Of a stretch of 64,000 bases of DNA, positions 34,815 to 43,853 are shown piece after piece. The stretch's first letter is position 1, and every line of letters starts with the position of its first letter. The stretch is from Phycisphaerales bacterium UBA2421 (lineage in GTDB: Bacteria > Planctomycetota > Phycisphaerae > Tepidisphaerales > Tepidisphaeraceae): contig DDRH01000003.1 of the NCBI GenBank assembly GCA_002343075.1, positions 90,711 to 154,710 of the forward strand, written 5' to 3'. The position numbers and the translations under genes are program-made. The notes beneath the pieces were generated by a model. The model searched no databases. It was not told the DNA's origin and was given only the letters and a program-made list of their open reading frames with translations.

Positions 34815-36062
34815 TCAGTCGTTCCATGAACAGGGCAGCACCACGTTGCTTTGACGCTTGTTCGGGATCTTTCCCGTGCCGAGCAGATCGTTGAACAGCA
34901 CTTCGATGCGGTCGGCCCGTTCAAGCCGTTCCAGTTCGTGATAGCCGTCGGTGACGATCAGCTCAACATTAAAGCCCTGCGCTGTAAAAGGCAGTGACGG
35001 AACATGACAAGTGACGGTCTTCTTCCCGCCAGCCACGCCGCGAAAGGTCTTGTTGGCGTGATAGACGCTGTGAAACAGTGCGACGCGCTGATTTTTCTCG
35101 TTCCAAAGGGCCACGCCGACTGTCATGTCGCCGGGTTCGTGCAGGTCGGACAGTTCAATCTCGAACGTCATCGGGTCGCCGGATTTGATTACCTTGCCCC
35201 CATCCGGGCCTCTGCACTTCAGGCCGGTGAAAATCGGGTCGCGCTTTCGGTGCTGCGTTCGCGGCTTCTTGTCGATGGGCAGGTCTTCGGCATCGCCGAT
35301 CATGCCGAGATACTGTTTTACCCCTTCTTCGACACTGAGTTTTTCGCTGTTCTTCCCGCCGGTCATCAAGACCACGCTGCTGCAGAGTCCGGCGATTGCC
35401 TCCATGCTGTGGCTGACGAATAGGATTGTCCGCCCTTCTTTTACGCAGTCATTCATCTTGCCGAGGCACTTTTTCTGAAACGATGCGTCACCCACCGCCA
35501 GCACTTCGTCCACGATCATGATCTCAGGGTCGAGGTGTGCCGCAACGGCAAAGGCCAGCCGGACATACATCCCGCTGCTGTACCGTTTCACGGGGGTGTC
35601 GAGGAACTTGCCGACTTCGGAAAAATCGACAATCGCGTCAAACTTCCGTTTGATCTCGCCGCGGCGCATGCCGAGGATGGCGCCATTGAGGAAGATGTTC
35701 TCCCGGCCCGTCAGTTCCGGGTGAAAGCCTGTGCCGACTTCCAGCAGTGAACTGACCCGGCCGCGCATGCGGATTTCGCCATCGGTCGGCTCGGTGATGC
35801 GCGACAAGACTTTAAGCAGTGTCGATTTCCCTGCGCCGTTACGGCCGATCAGGCCGACAACCTCCCCGCGGTTGACTTCGATGTTTACGTTTTTCAACGC
35901 CCAGAACGTGTCGTCGCTTTCGTCAAAGTTTTCGTCAAACTTCCGCAGCCGCTGCATCGGCGAGCGCAACGCGGACATGATTGTCTCGCGCAGGTTTGCG
36001 TCCTCGGTCTTGGCACCGATGCGATAGGCTTTACTGACGTTTTTGATGCTAATGGCTGCCAT
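34815..36062 (-). CDS. polysaccharide ABC exporter ATP-binding protein, Wzt type
   Basis: The 415-residue protein has an N-terminal ATPase domain with Walker A GLIGRNGAGKST (about 75-86), a signature written YSSGMYVRLAFAVA (about 172), Walker B IMIVDEVLAVGD and an FVSHSM H-loop. This is the TagH/Wzt/KpsT branch. After residue 260 follows a beta-sandwich domain (PMTFEIELSDLHEPGDMTVGVAL), the carbohydrate-binding C-terminal domain found in Wzt proteins that recognise a modified glycan end. The start is ATG 36062. Together with the permease gene 74 bases upstream it would export a completed surface polysaccharide. Confidence 0.93.
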   Translation of the reverse strand: MAAISIKNVSKAYRIGAKTEDANLRETIMSALRSPMQRLRKFDENFDESDDTFWALKNVNIEVNRGEVVGLIGRNGAGKSTLLKVLSRITEPTDGEIRMRGRVSSLLEVGTGFHPELTGRENIFLNGAILGMRRGEIKRKFDAIVDFSEVGKFLDTPVKRYSSGMYVRLAFAVAAHLDPEIMIVDEVLAVGDASFQKKCLGKMNDCVKEGRTILFVSHSMEAIAGLCSSVVLMTGGKNSEKLSVEEGVKQYLGMIGDAEDLPIDKKPRTQHRKRDPIFTGLKCRGPDGGKVIKSGDPMTFEIELSDLHEPGDMTVGVALWNEKNQRVALFHSVYHANKTFRGVAGGKKTVTCHVPSLPFTAQGFNVELIVTDGYHELERLERADRIEVLFNDLLGTGKIPNKRQSNVVLPCSWND

Positions 36063-36136
36063 AAACCAGTCGGCTGGGGCCAAACGCTCGCGGGCGAAAA
36101 AGTCCGCCCGCTGGCTTTCGGTCCCTGCCTGCTCCC

Positions 36137-37033
36137 TTACGCGATGTCGGCGAACCGTCGCTCGGCTTTCTTGAAGTAGAACATTCCCCAGAAAAACATG
36201 ACCACCGCAAACACACTGGCGAAGATCAGGGCGCGCGGGTGCCAGGGTTCGTCGCGGAGCAACGCCGAGCGAAAACCGGATATCACGCCGTAAATCGGGT
36301 TAAAGTCGAGAATGCCCATCTGCTTCTCGCTGAAAATGCGCGGCGGGTAGACTGCGGCGCTCACCCACATCAGAATCTGGGCGAGAAACGGAATCAGAAA
36401 TCGCACGTCGCGATAGTTAATCGTCAGCGCGCTAAGCATGAAAGCCAGGCCGTGAGCCATCAAAATCAGCAGGATAAATAGCAGTGGCAGATAAACGATG
36501 TTGCCCGACGGGACATACCCATGCCACGCAAAGATGCCAGCAAAGACAATACCGGAGAGGAGCATGTCAATGAATGCTGTCCCAATCGTAGACATTGGGA
36601 TGAACAGCCGGGGCATGTAGATCTTGCTGAGCAATGATTGCTGGCTGACCAGCGACAGCCCGCCATTGGTGATCGACGCATTCAGGAACATCCACGGCAG
36701 CAGCCCGGCGTAGACATATAAGGAATACGGTGCCGAGGTTTTCCCGCTGAACCCGGCTGCCTGTCCGATAAATGTGAACAGCAGCATCTGGATGACCGGG
36801 ACCAGAATGGCCCAGGCAAACCCCAGAATCGCCTGCTTATACTTCACCTTCACATCGCGCCAGACCAAGAACGCAAGCAACTCGCGATGGCTGATCAACT
36901 CGCGAAAGTCGACCGGAATCCAGCCCTTGCGCGCTTTGATGACCAGTTCGCGATTGGCGGGGAGCGTCGCAGAACTGGCTGCGGCGGGGGCGGTGGGCTG
37001 AGTTAGGTCTACCTGGGTCACAGTCAATCGCAT
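36137..37033 (-). CDS. polysaccharide ABC exporter permease, Wzm type
   Basis: The 298-residue protein has a soluble N-terminal segment and six hydrophobic spans of the ABC-2 type. It shows the family-like FRELISHRELLAFLVWRDVKVKYKQ helix and VPVIQMLLFTFIG. It is the membrane partner of the Wzt-like ATPase. Exporters of this pair move undecaprenyl-linked O-antigen-like glycans or teichoic-type polymers. It is the first gene of the operon that runs to 27428. ATG 37033 is preferred, with GCAGGT upstream; a GTG at 37051 is possible. The 250 bases upstream hold a terminator and probably the operon promoter. Confidence 0.92.
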   Translation of the reverse strand: MRLTVTQVDLTQPTAPAAASSATLPANRELVIKARKGWIPVDFRELISHRELLAFLVWRDVKVKYKQAILGFAWAILVPVIQMLLFTFIGQAAGFSGKTSAPYSLYVYAGLLPWMFLNASITNGGLSLVSQQSLLSKIYMPRLFIPMSTIGTAFIDMLLSGIVFAGIFAWHGYVPSGNIVYLPLLFILLILMAHGLAFMLSALTINYRDVRFLIPFLAQILMWVSAAVYPPRIFSEKQMGILDFNPIYGVISGFRSALLRDEPWHPRALIFASVFAVVMFFWGMFYFKKAERRFADIA

Positions 37034-37221
37034 CCTGAATCTACCTGCCACATATCCGACGACGCGCAGTTATCGGACCGATTCCGACATTCTGCCCTCT
37101 CTACATCGGCAATGGAGGTTCGCGGCTTGCTTGCAACGTGATGGTTTCGCACAAAGAACATCAGCGGCTCACACAACGGCGGCAGGTTTGCACCGCAGTA
37201 CGTTAATGGAAATGGGAAGGC

Positions 37222-37247
37222 GAAGCGAGACGCCTCGGTCTCGCTTC
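37222..37247. terminator. terminator after the first RTX surface protein gene
   Basis: GAAGCGAGAC pairs perfectly with GTCTCGCTTC over 6 bases. It lies about 40 bases past the minus-strand stop at 37285 and before the Wzm-like gene. Read on the minus strand a C/T-rich stretch follows. Confidence 0.55.
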
Positions 37248-37284
37248 ACCGCCACATCGCTGTAACATTCGGTCACAACTAGAG

Positions 37285-40038
37285 TTATGCCGCAATGTTG
37301 ATGTTTGATGACCCCCGGCCAACGCTCACGCGGTTTGAAGCCTTAATCGTGTTGTCGTCTGTAATCCAAACGTTACTTACACCACGTTCGCCATACTGCG
37401 GCCAGGCCGTGTACTTCGCGGTGGCACTCACGATGATGCCCGCACCCGTTGGGGTGTTGAGCACATTGTTGCGGATGAGCACACCCGAGGTGCCGTGGTC
37501 GATCTCCAGCCGCTGGTAATTGCCGAAATTGGCGATGTTGCTGTCGATCAGGACCCGGTTAAGCCGCTGTCCGATGTTGCTCGGTCGCAGGCCGTCTCCT
37601 TCACCAAGCGGGCCGATTTCAATTCGCCCGCCGGTGGTCTGGTTCCCGTAGATGGTGTAGTCCGACCCCCAGTGAACGGTGATCGTCTGCTTCATGATAT
37701 CGACCGTATTGCCCGGCCGGCCCTGGGCGATGTTGGTCAGATCGTTGTGAGCGATCAGCACACGCTGCCCGCCGTCGGCGCGCACGCAATGTTCTGCTGT
37801 GCTGTTTGCGACGGTATTGCCAGTTACGACCCAGTCGGTGCCGACGATGTACGACAGATACGCGCGCAGCCCGGTCTTTAGCGGCGAGTTGTTTTCCTGC
37901 ACCAGCACGCCCCGGGGCTTCATTTCGCCGTTGACGAAGTAGCTGACGTTGAACATCTGGTTGTTAATCGCCGTAAAGTTCTTGCCCGCAGGTCGCGCCA
38001 CATCAGGCACACCGGTCTTGAACTGGTGCTGGGTGAAGACCGAATCAAATGTCAGATCGCGTACGGTAACATCGGTGCTGCCCTTGCCCACGTCAAAGAA
38101 CCGCTTGAAGCCACTGAACCGTTGTGTCCAGAGCAGGGTGGGCCTGTTTCCGGCGCCATACATGCCGAAAACCACGTTGCTGCCGTTGACCATCATCTCA
38201 TTTCCCACACTGAAGGTCTCGCCGGCCTTGAAGCGAAACTCCGTGTTGTCGTTGAGCAACTGACGCACCCGGTCCCATGATCGAATCGCGGTCGCCGGCG
38301 AAGTACCGTCGTTGGTGTCGCTACCGGAGTTACTGACGTAGTACATCTTGCGCGTGCTTTCGCGCACGGTGATCGTCTGGCTTGTCGTGTCGCTCTTGCC
38401 GGTGTTGTCGGTCACCTTCAGCTTGATGGTGTAAGTGCCCGCTCGCGCATAATTGTGTGCGGCGTTAAAGCCCTGGAGCTTGTTGTACTTCGCGCCTGGT
38501 TCGCCAAAGTCCCACTCAAATCGCGCACTCAGTTGTGAACCGGAGTTAATCCGGCTCTGAAGCGCATTGACATGGATGCTGTGCCCCGCCTGCACAACGG
38601 TGCTGATCAGCTCGATTCGGGCTGTTGGCGCCGCCGCATTCGGATTCGGTGTTTCATTGCCACCGGCGATTCCATTGTTGCCAGAATTGCCGTTGCTGCC
38701 GGTGTTCCCAGTTCCTGGGTTGACGGGCGTGCCGCCGGTGTTGCCGTTGCCCGGGTTGACCGGGGTACTGCCGGTGTTTCCGCCGGTGTTGGTCTTGCCG
38801 TCGACCACCTTGAAATTGACCTGCACGGGCAATCCCGCCAGTCCACGGCCACCCTTTCCGGTGTATGCGGTGGCAACGAGCGAGTTTTCACCCTTTACCG
38901 GCTGCCATGCATTGAACTTGCCCCCGGAGTCGCCAGCAAGTGCGTACGGCGCAATGCCTTCAGTCGCAATGTTCTTGCCGTTGAGCTTGAACTGCACGCT
39001 ACCGCCGAATGCTGCCGGCACATTTGCGCTGATGTTCAGGTTGCGAGTCGGCAGCTTTGCCAGGTCGAGCGTCGCGCCATTGCTCAGATTCTCATAGCCG
39101 GCGATCGGTTGGTTAGTGTCGGCATTGATGAGAGAAAAAGTCAGCGCGCGCGGCAGGCCATTTGCATCCAGCTCACGCGTCGAGGCGTCAATGGTTTTGC
39201 CATCTGTCGAGAGCACCACCTTGTCCGAGCCGCCGTTGCCCTTGGCATCGTCGCCGGCGGTGGAGACGATCGTGTCGGCGCCTGTCCCGCCTCGGAGGAG
39301 GTCGCGGCCCTTGCCGGCGTTGAGGCGATCATTACCCGCTTCGCCGCGGATGCGATCATCGCCGCTTTCGCCATCGATTCGATCGTTGCCCTTCCCGCCG
39401 AGGATGCTGTCGCTGCCATTCCCGCCCAGAACCGTGTCGTGACCCGCGCCGGCGATGACCGTATCGCGCCCGTTGCCCGCTCTGACGAAATCGTTGCCGG
39501 CACCGGTTTCCACCCAGTCATTACCGTTGCCGGCGATGACCAGATCATTCCCCGCCCCCGTCATGATGGTGTCGTTGCCCCCGCCGGACTGAACATGGAC
39601 ATCGGCGGTGATGTTAGGATTGACGACCACTTTATCCGCCTGCTCGCCGCCGATGATGCGGATGAAGCGGATCTTGTTCTGGTCTGCCGAGGCCGATTGC
39701 CCGGCGATGTTGGCGACGACTTTGTTGCCGTTGAGATTGACGACGATGTCGTTTGGAGAATTGGCATCGCCGCGCACCATGAGGATGCCGTTCTCGAAGC
39801 TCACCGCCGAGAACATGGAACGTGCTTCGAGTGGTTCGAGGCCTTTGGCGCGGCGATCAAAGCCGCTACGCCTGTCGTCGCCACCTCTGCGGTCGAACGC
39901 GACGGGTACCGAACAGTTTCGCCGATCGACCCCCGCACGGCGGTCGCGACCGGTGCGCCGCTCGATGCTGACAACCCCATTCGAGGCGTTGCCAATAATC
40001 GCACCAACATCAGCGTTACGGGCTGTATTCATGCCCAT
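37285..40038 (-). CDS. surface protein: LEPR-XLL-like signal, RTX repeats, PKD, beta-helix
   Basis: The protein has 917 residues. Residues 25-66 are an Arg-rich segment of DRR repeats (GRDRRAGVDRR, DDRRSGFDRR), followed by GLEPLEARSMFSA, a form of the planctomycete LEPR-XLL export/anchor motif. Residues 155-275 are RTX-type calcium-binding repeats (GGGNDTI, GAGNDLV, GGKGNDRIDG). A PVNPGNGNTGG low-complexity linker (about 430-490) leads to a PKD domain (ARFEWDFGEPGAKYN) and a 330-residue right-handed beta-helix with repeated N and V turns (DVTVRDLTF, LIRNNVLN). RTX repeats suggest calcium-dependent folding after export. The beta-helix suggests polysaccharide binding or lyase activity; no catalytic residues are assigned. 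A close paralogue follows upstream. Confidence 0.85.
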   Translation of the reverse strand: MGMNTARNADVGAIIGNASNGVVSIERRTGRDRRAGVDRRNCSVPVAFDRRGGDDRRSGFDRRAKGLEPLEARSMFSAVSFENGILMVRGDANSPNDIVVNLNGNKVVANIAGQSASADQNKIRFIRIIGGEQADKVVVNPNITADVHVQSGGGNDTIMTGAGNDLVIAGNGNDWVETGAGNDFVRAGNGRDTVIAGAGHDTVLGGNGSDSILGGKGNDRIDGESGDDRIRGEAGNDRLNAGKGRDLLRGGTGADTIVSTAGDDAKGNGGSDKVVLSTDGKTIDASTRELDANGLPRALTFSLINADTNQPIAGYENLSNGATLDLAKLPTRNLNISANVPAAFGGSVQFKLNGKNIATEGIAPYALAGDSGGKFNAWQPVKGENSLVATAYTGKGGRGLAGLPVQVNFKVVDGKTNTGGNTGSTPVNPGNGNTGGTPVNPGTGNTGSNGNSGNNGIAGGNETPNPNAAAPTARIELISTVVQAGHSIHVNALQSRINSGSQLSARFEWDFGEPGAKYNKLQGFNAAHNYARAGTYTIKLKVTDNTGKSDTTSQTITVRESTRKMYYVSNSGSDTNDGTSPATAIRSWDRVRQLLNDNTEFRFKAGETFSVGNEMMVNGSNVVFGMYGAGNRPTLLWTQRFSGFKRFFDVGKGSTDVTVRDLTFDSVFTQHQFKTGVPDVARPAGKNFTAINNQMFNVSYFVNGEMKPRGVLVQENNSPLKTGLRAYLSYIVGTDWVVTGNTVANSTAEHCVRADGGQRVLIAHNDLTNIAQGRPGNTVDIMKQTITVHWGSDYTIYGNQTTGGRIEIGPLGEGDGLRPSNIGQRLNRVLIDSNIANFGNYQRLEIDHGTSGVLIRNNVLNTPTGAGIIVSATAKYTAWPQYGERGVSNVWITDDNTIKASNRVSVGRGSSNINIAA

Positions 40039-40156
40039 TACATCGAATCGAGAGCGGCGCGCCTGAGGGGCAAATCAGGACAAATTCGCCTCCGCCGGGC
40101 AGGTTTCGCGCCCGTCGACGCAATCGACCGATACGCTAAGCGCAGCTTAACGTCCG

Positions 40157-40193
40157 AAAAAAAAGCGAGGCCCACGGCTAAGCCGCGGGCCTC
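40157..40193 (-). terminator. strong intrinsic terminator of the second RTX surface protein gene
   Basis: On the minus strand a 12-bp stem (GAGGCCCGCGGC with its complement, one mismatch) and a 3-base loop are followed by eight T. It lies about 45 bases after the stop codon at 40237. This is the clearest rho-independent terminator in the window. Confidence 0.85.
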
Positions 40194-40236
40194 ACCTCCT
40201 CATATGTACAATTCAACGACCGGGAACGCGTCCAGA

Positions 40237-42591
40237 TTAAACCTGGACCGCGCCCGCCGACCATCCGCCGGAACTCGGGCGAATCTTCCCGTTGATGTCG
40301 GTAAACACGCCCCCGAAGAGCCGCCCGGCGTTCGCAGCGGCGCTGGACGACGAAGGGGCGAAATTCGAGCCGACCGAGACGTTGGAGAACACGTCCGTCC
40401 CAACCTGCGGACGGGCGTTCCACTCGGCGGCGGTGTGATAACCCTGCGCGTTGGACCAATTGCTCCAGACGTAGTTCATCCCGCCTTCGGCGTAAGGAAG
40501 CGGCTTTCCGACAGACCACACGTTATTGGTAATCGCCCGGAAGCTCGACAAATCGGAACTGGTGACAAACACCGGTGCAGCCTCAAACGCACCCGGCTGC
40601 AGGTCGGGGGCCGAGTAGAGGTTGTTCACAAGTGTAATGCCATTCACACTCCCGCCGACATCGAGGAACTTGCCCTTGAAGCTGTCGTTCCTGACGGTGT
40701 TGTTAACAAGTGTGACATTGTTCACGCCGCGGCCGTAGGCACTGTTGTACCCTTCGATGGTGTATGCGGGGTAGCCGTTGGCGGTGCCGACGTTGTTGCG
40801 ATAAACGGTGTCGCTTGCTCCGTGAAGCGTGAAGACCGGCGCGTTGAACGTGTTTCCTTCCATCACGGTGTTGTTAAACCGTGAAGTGGGGAACCTGTGT
40901 CCGTCGGCCTCACCGAGCGGGCCGATGCGCACCGGCCCGTTGTTAAAGGTGTTGTCAGAGAGGTAGGCGTGAGCACCCCACTGCACCGAAACGGTGTTTT
41001 TCGCAGTGTCGAGGCTGTCGCCGGCGCTCACTCGGCTACGATTGGTGAAGACATTGTCGTGGACCAGCAACCGCTGGGCGTTGCGGCTGACTCGGAACGT
41101 CGCTTCGCGCGTGCTGTTGGCCACCCGGTTGCCGAGCAGCACATGGTCGTTGCCCTCAACCCAGACAAAATAGCTTCGCAGGCCGACATCGGAAGGTGCG
41201 GTGCTTTCCTGCACGAGCACGCCGGTCGGCTGAGCGTTGCTGTTGACGGCGTTTCCAATGTTCAGGAACTCGACCCCGCGGACAGTGATGTTGTGCCCGC
41301 CGAGGCTTAGGCCGTCGGGCATGTTGGTTTTCTCACGATCGGTAAACTTACTGGTGATCGAGAGGTTTTCGACCAGGACATTGCTTCCGCTGAAAAAGAA
41401 GATGGGGCTGTACTTTCGAGCCCCGTCCCACCGCACGGTGGGCAGGGCACCGCTTCCATAGGCACTGATTGCGACGTTGTCACCGGTGAACGAAATGCTA
41501 TCGCCAACGCTGAATGTGTCGCCTCTGCGGAGAAGGATTTCGGTATTGTTGCCCGAACCGGCAATGGCGCGTGCCCGGCTGAGTGTCTTGACGGGTGAAG
41601 ACGACGAGCCGGAACTGCTGTCGCTGCCGGACGAGCTGACATAAATCTGCCGCCGGTTCGCCGACGAGACGTTGATCTGCCTGGTGACGCTGTCCGACTT
41701 GCCACCTTCATTGGTAACCCGCAGCTTAATGGTGTAAGTGCCCGGGCGGGTGTATTGGTGTGCGGCGTTCCAGCCGACGAGGGTGTTGTACTTGCTGCCC
41801 GGGTCGCCGAAGTCCCACTCATATCGAGCGGTGGTCTGCGACCCGCCGTTGAGCGATGAAGACAAGGCGTGGACATGGATGGCGTTGCCCGCGGGGATGT
41901 TGCTTGTTTGTACGGCGATGACCGCGTTGGGGGTGCCGGTGGTTCCGGTTCCCGGGAACGGGGTTGGATCGGTTCCTGTGCCACTTCCCGTGCTCGAACC
42001 TCCGGTGGATGGTGATCCGGTTGAGCCGCCGGTTGAAGGGGTGGTAGTCAGACGCGACTCAACATTGCGATAGACATCGCTGCCGCCGCCGCCGTCGTAT
42101 TTGTCGTGTCCGCCGCCGCCGTCGATGGTGTCGTTGCCGGCACCGCCGTAGATGGTGTCATTGCCATTGCGACCGCTGATGGAATCATTCCCGCCATCGC
42201 CGTAGATGACATCGTTTCCGCCGCCGGACCAAATCGTGTCATTACCGCTTCCTGCTCGAATGGTTGATTTGATTGTGGCGGAGTTGGTTGTTGCAAGGTA
42301 ATCGGCCTTGTCCCCCCCGCGGATGACGACTTCCTTCACTGCCGACTTCGCGAAGAACTTCTGCGCGCCATTGAATTTCGCAACGATCTGCGTGCTGCCA
42401 GAAAACTCCACTTGCAGCGTGTTGGTACGGTTGGAGTCACCAAGAACGGTGAGCACCCCGCCCGCCAGCGCCGCCGAAGCGAGCAACTGGCGCTTTTCGA
42501 GATTTTCAAACATGGGCTTGGACGCAAGCTTCGCGAGCGATTTCTTTCCCGAGTTCCCGTTTCCCGCCCCGCGTCGATTGAGTCGTGCCAT
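40237..42591 (-). CDS. surface protein: LEPR-XLL-like signal, RTX repeats, PKD, beta-helix
   Basis: The protein has 784 residues and starts at ATG 42591 behind GAAGGTG. An N-terminal basic stretch leads to FENLEKRQLLASAALAGG, a variant of the LEPR-XLL motif. RTX repeats occupy about residues 110-180 (GSGNDTIWSGGGNDVIYG and others). A Thr/Gly/Ser linker (STGSGTGTDPTPFPG) and a PKD domain (ARYEWDFGDPGSKYN) follow. The C-terminal 450 residues are a right-handed beta-helix (ISFTGDNVAISAYGSG, VLVENLSITS, VTLVNNTVRN). Layout and order are the same as in the 917-residue neighbour, so the two arose by duplication. Both carry features of a secreted adhesin or polysaccharide-acting protein. Confidence 0.86.
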   Translation of the reverse strand: MARLNRRGAGNGNSGKKSLAKLASKPMFENLEKRQLLASAALAGGVLTVLGDSNRTNTLQVEFSGSTQIVAKFNGAQKFFAKSAVKEVVIRGGDKADYLATTNSATIKSTIRAGSGNDTIWSGGGNDVIYGDGGNDSISGRNGNDTIYGGAGNDTIDGGGGHDKYDGGGGSDVYRNVESRLTTTPSTGGSTGSPSTGGSSTGSGTGTDPTPFPGTGTTGTPNAVIAVQTSNIPAGNAIHVHALSSSLNGGSQTTARYEWDFGDPGSKYNTLVGWNAAHQYTRPGTYTIKLRVTNEGGKSDSVTRQINVSSANRRQIYVSSSGSDSSSGSSSSPVKTLSRARAIAGSGNNTEILLRRGDTFSVGDSISFTGDNVAISAYGSGALPTVRWDGARKYSPIFFFSGSNVLVENLSITSKFTDREKTNMPDGLSLGGHNITVRGVEFLNIGNAVNSNAQPTGVLVQESTAPSDVGLRSYFVWVEGNDHVLLGNRVANSTREATFRVSRNAQRLLVHDNVFTNRSRVSAGDSLDTAKNTVSVQWGAHAYLSDNTFNNGPVRIGPLGEADGHRFPTSRFNNTVMEGNTFNAPVFTLHGASDTVYRNNVGTANGYPAYTIEGYNSAYGRGVNNVTLVNNTVRNDSFKGKFLDVGGSVNGITLVNNLYSAPDLQPGAFEAAPVFVTSSDLSSFRAITNNVWSVGKPLPYAEGGMNYVWSNWSNAQGYHTAAEWNARPQVGTDVFSNVSVGSNFAPSSSSAAANAGRLFGGVFTDINGKIRPSSGGWSAGAVQV

Positions 42592-42953
42592 TGTCGTACA
42601 CCTTCTGATACCAGGATCAAAAAAGTTGTTGCGAGATCCCAGCGAGACCACCTTGATCTGACCCAATCAGCCAAGCTCGCCGAGAGACAAGGGGAGTGTA
42701 TGTATGGGCATTACCCCGTCACTTCAACCAAAAACGTCGGGAAAAGTAAAAAAGATTTTACGCAACCGAATCTACTCCAATGCGATTTCGACCAACAAAA
42801 TCGGGCAGGAAAATTGTCGTTATCACGATAATCGATGCAGCGAATATTCTCCATCAGTCGTTGAAACAGCTATTTTATTCGACAAGTTGCAATTTTTGCC
42901 GTTACGAGACATAACCATGCCCTGACAAAAAAAACTTCTATGAGGCGGCAAAC
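42592..42953. other. AT-rich divergent intergenic region
   Basis: This 362-base gap separates the divergently read RTX surface protein gene and the OsmC-like gene and must hold both promoters. It is much richer in A+T than the flanking genes. I see GTAAAA, AAGA, TTTTAC near 42739 and TTATC, AC, GATAA near 42820 as small inverted repeats. No gene is supported. Confidence 0.5.
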
Positions 42954-43361
42954 ATGGTTGACATGCAGATTCGTTATCAGGGTCACCTTCGTTGTGAAGC
43001 GATTCACGGACCTTCCAAGTCCTCTATTTTCACAGATGCACCCAGAGATAATCACGGAAAAGGGGAGGCATTTTCGCCGACAGACCTCGTCGCGACGGCC
43101 CTCGGAAGCTGCATGCTGACCACGATGGCCATCGTTGCCGAGCGAAAGGCGATCGACCTTTCGGGCGCGACGGTGCGCGTCGGGAAAGAGATGGCGGCCG
43201 ACCCAACGCGGCGCATCAGCAGAATCACGGTCGAGTTCGCCCTCCCCGCGGGCCTCACCCCGGAGCAACAGCAGCTGCTTGAGAACGCCGCCAACCACTG
43301 CCCGGTACACAAATCGCTCGCGGCGACCGTTGAAGTGCCTGTGACGTTTCGCTGGGGATAA
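42954..43361 (+). CDS. OsmC-family peroxidase-like protein
   Basis: The 135-residue protein matches the OsmC/YhfA fold: FSPTDLVATALGSCMLTTMAI (about 40-60) with the first cysteine, and NHCPVHKSLAATVEV with the second cysteine at about 113. In OsmC/Ohr enzymes these two cysteines reduce organic hydroperoxides with dihydrolipoyl or thiol partners; the YhfA branch is less well defined. GAGGCGG lies 6 bases before the ATG. The gene is isolated, with a tRNA gene downstream on the other strand. Confidence 0.9.
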   Translation: MVDMQIRYQGHLRCEAIHGPSKSSIFTDAPRDNHGKGEAFSPTDLVATALGSCMLTTMAIVAERKAIDLSGATVRVGKEMAADPTRRISRITVEFALPAGLTPEQQQLLENAANHCPVHKSLAATVEVPVTFRWG

Positions 43362-43487
43362 TCGCCCGTGGATAAGCTGGCGCGAACGCCGATGAAACCG
43401 CGTCGATTGACACCCGTCGATCGGCCTGGCTATGGGTGATCGACTCTGGGTGATCGGGGCTAGGTATGCGGTGCGATGATTCGCGAG

Positions 43488-43561
43488 TGGGTCGTGAGGG
43501 ACTTGAACCCCCGACATCCGCCTTGTAAGGGCGGCGCTCTAGCCAACTGAGCTAACGACCC
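43488..43561 (-). tRNA. tRNA-Val (anticodon TAC)
   Basis: The minus strand folds as a full cloverleaf: acceptor GGGTCGT/ACGACCC, D arm GCTC/GAGC, anticodon stem CCGCC/GGCGG with loop CTTACAA (anticodon TAC), and TTCAAGT in the T loop. The discriminator is A and CCA is not encoded. It reads GUA and, with modification, other Val codons. Confidence 0.97.
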
Positions 43562-43853
43562 GATCTAAGCCTCCGCCAAACACCTCGTCATTTTGGCGGG
43601 ACGTGAAAAACTACCCGTCACCGGCAATTCTCGCAAGCTCTGAAAACCGGCCCAAGACTCGAGGAGGTAATGCCCCAATCGTCGGCCAGGGGTCTACAAC
43701 GGGCGAAGGTGGTAGAGATTACATTTTTTACTTGCATTTATCGGGGCACGCGAACATCATCGTCCCGTCCCTGCGGGTTGCTGGGGCCGAAGGCATGAGA
43801 TATCGCATCTCTGCTGGGGTTTGCATCACACGTCTTGTCGAAGGGAAAAGATC

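Noticed and set aside
34721..34924. 67-codon minus-strand frame over the wzt-like end
   Set aside because: It overlaps the in-frame C-terminus of the Wzt-like protein and part of the repeat, and has no independent coding sign.
38572..40884. 770-codon open frame on the plus strand opposite the RTX surface protein gene
   Set aside because: The antisense frame is produced by the GC-rich, repetitive codons of the RTX genes. Its translation is low-complexity without a fold, while the minus-strand frame has clear RTX, PKD and beta-helix domains.
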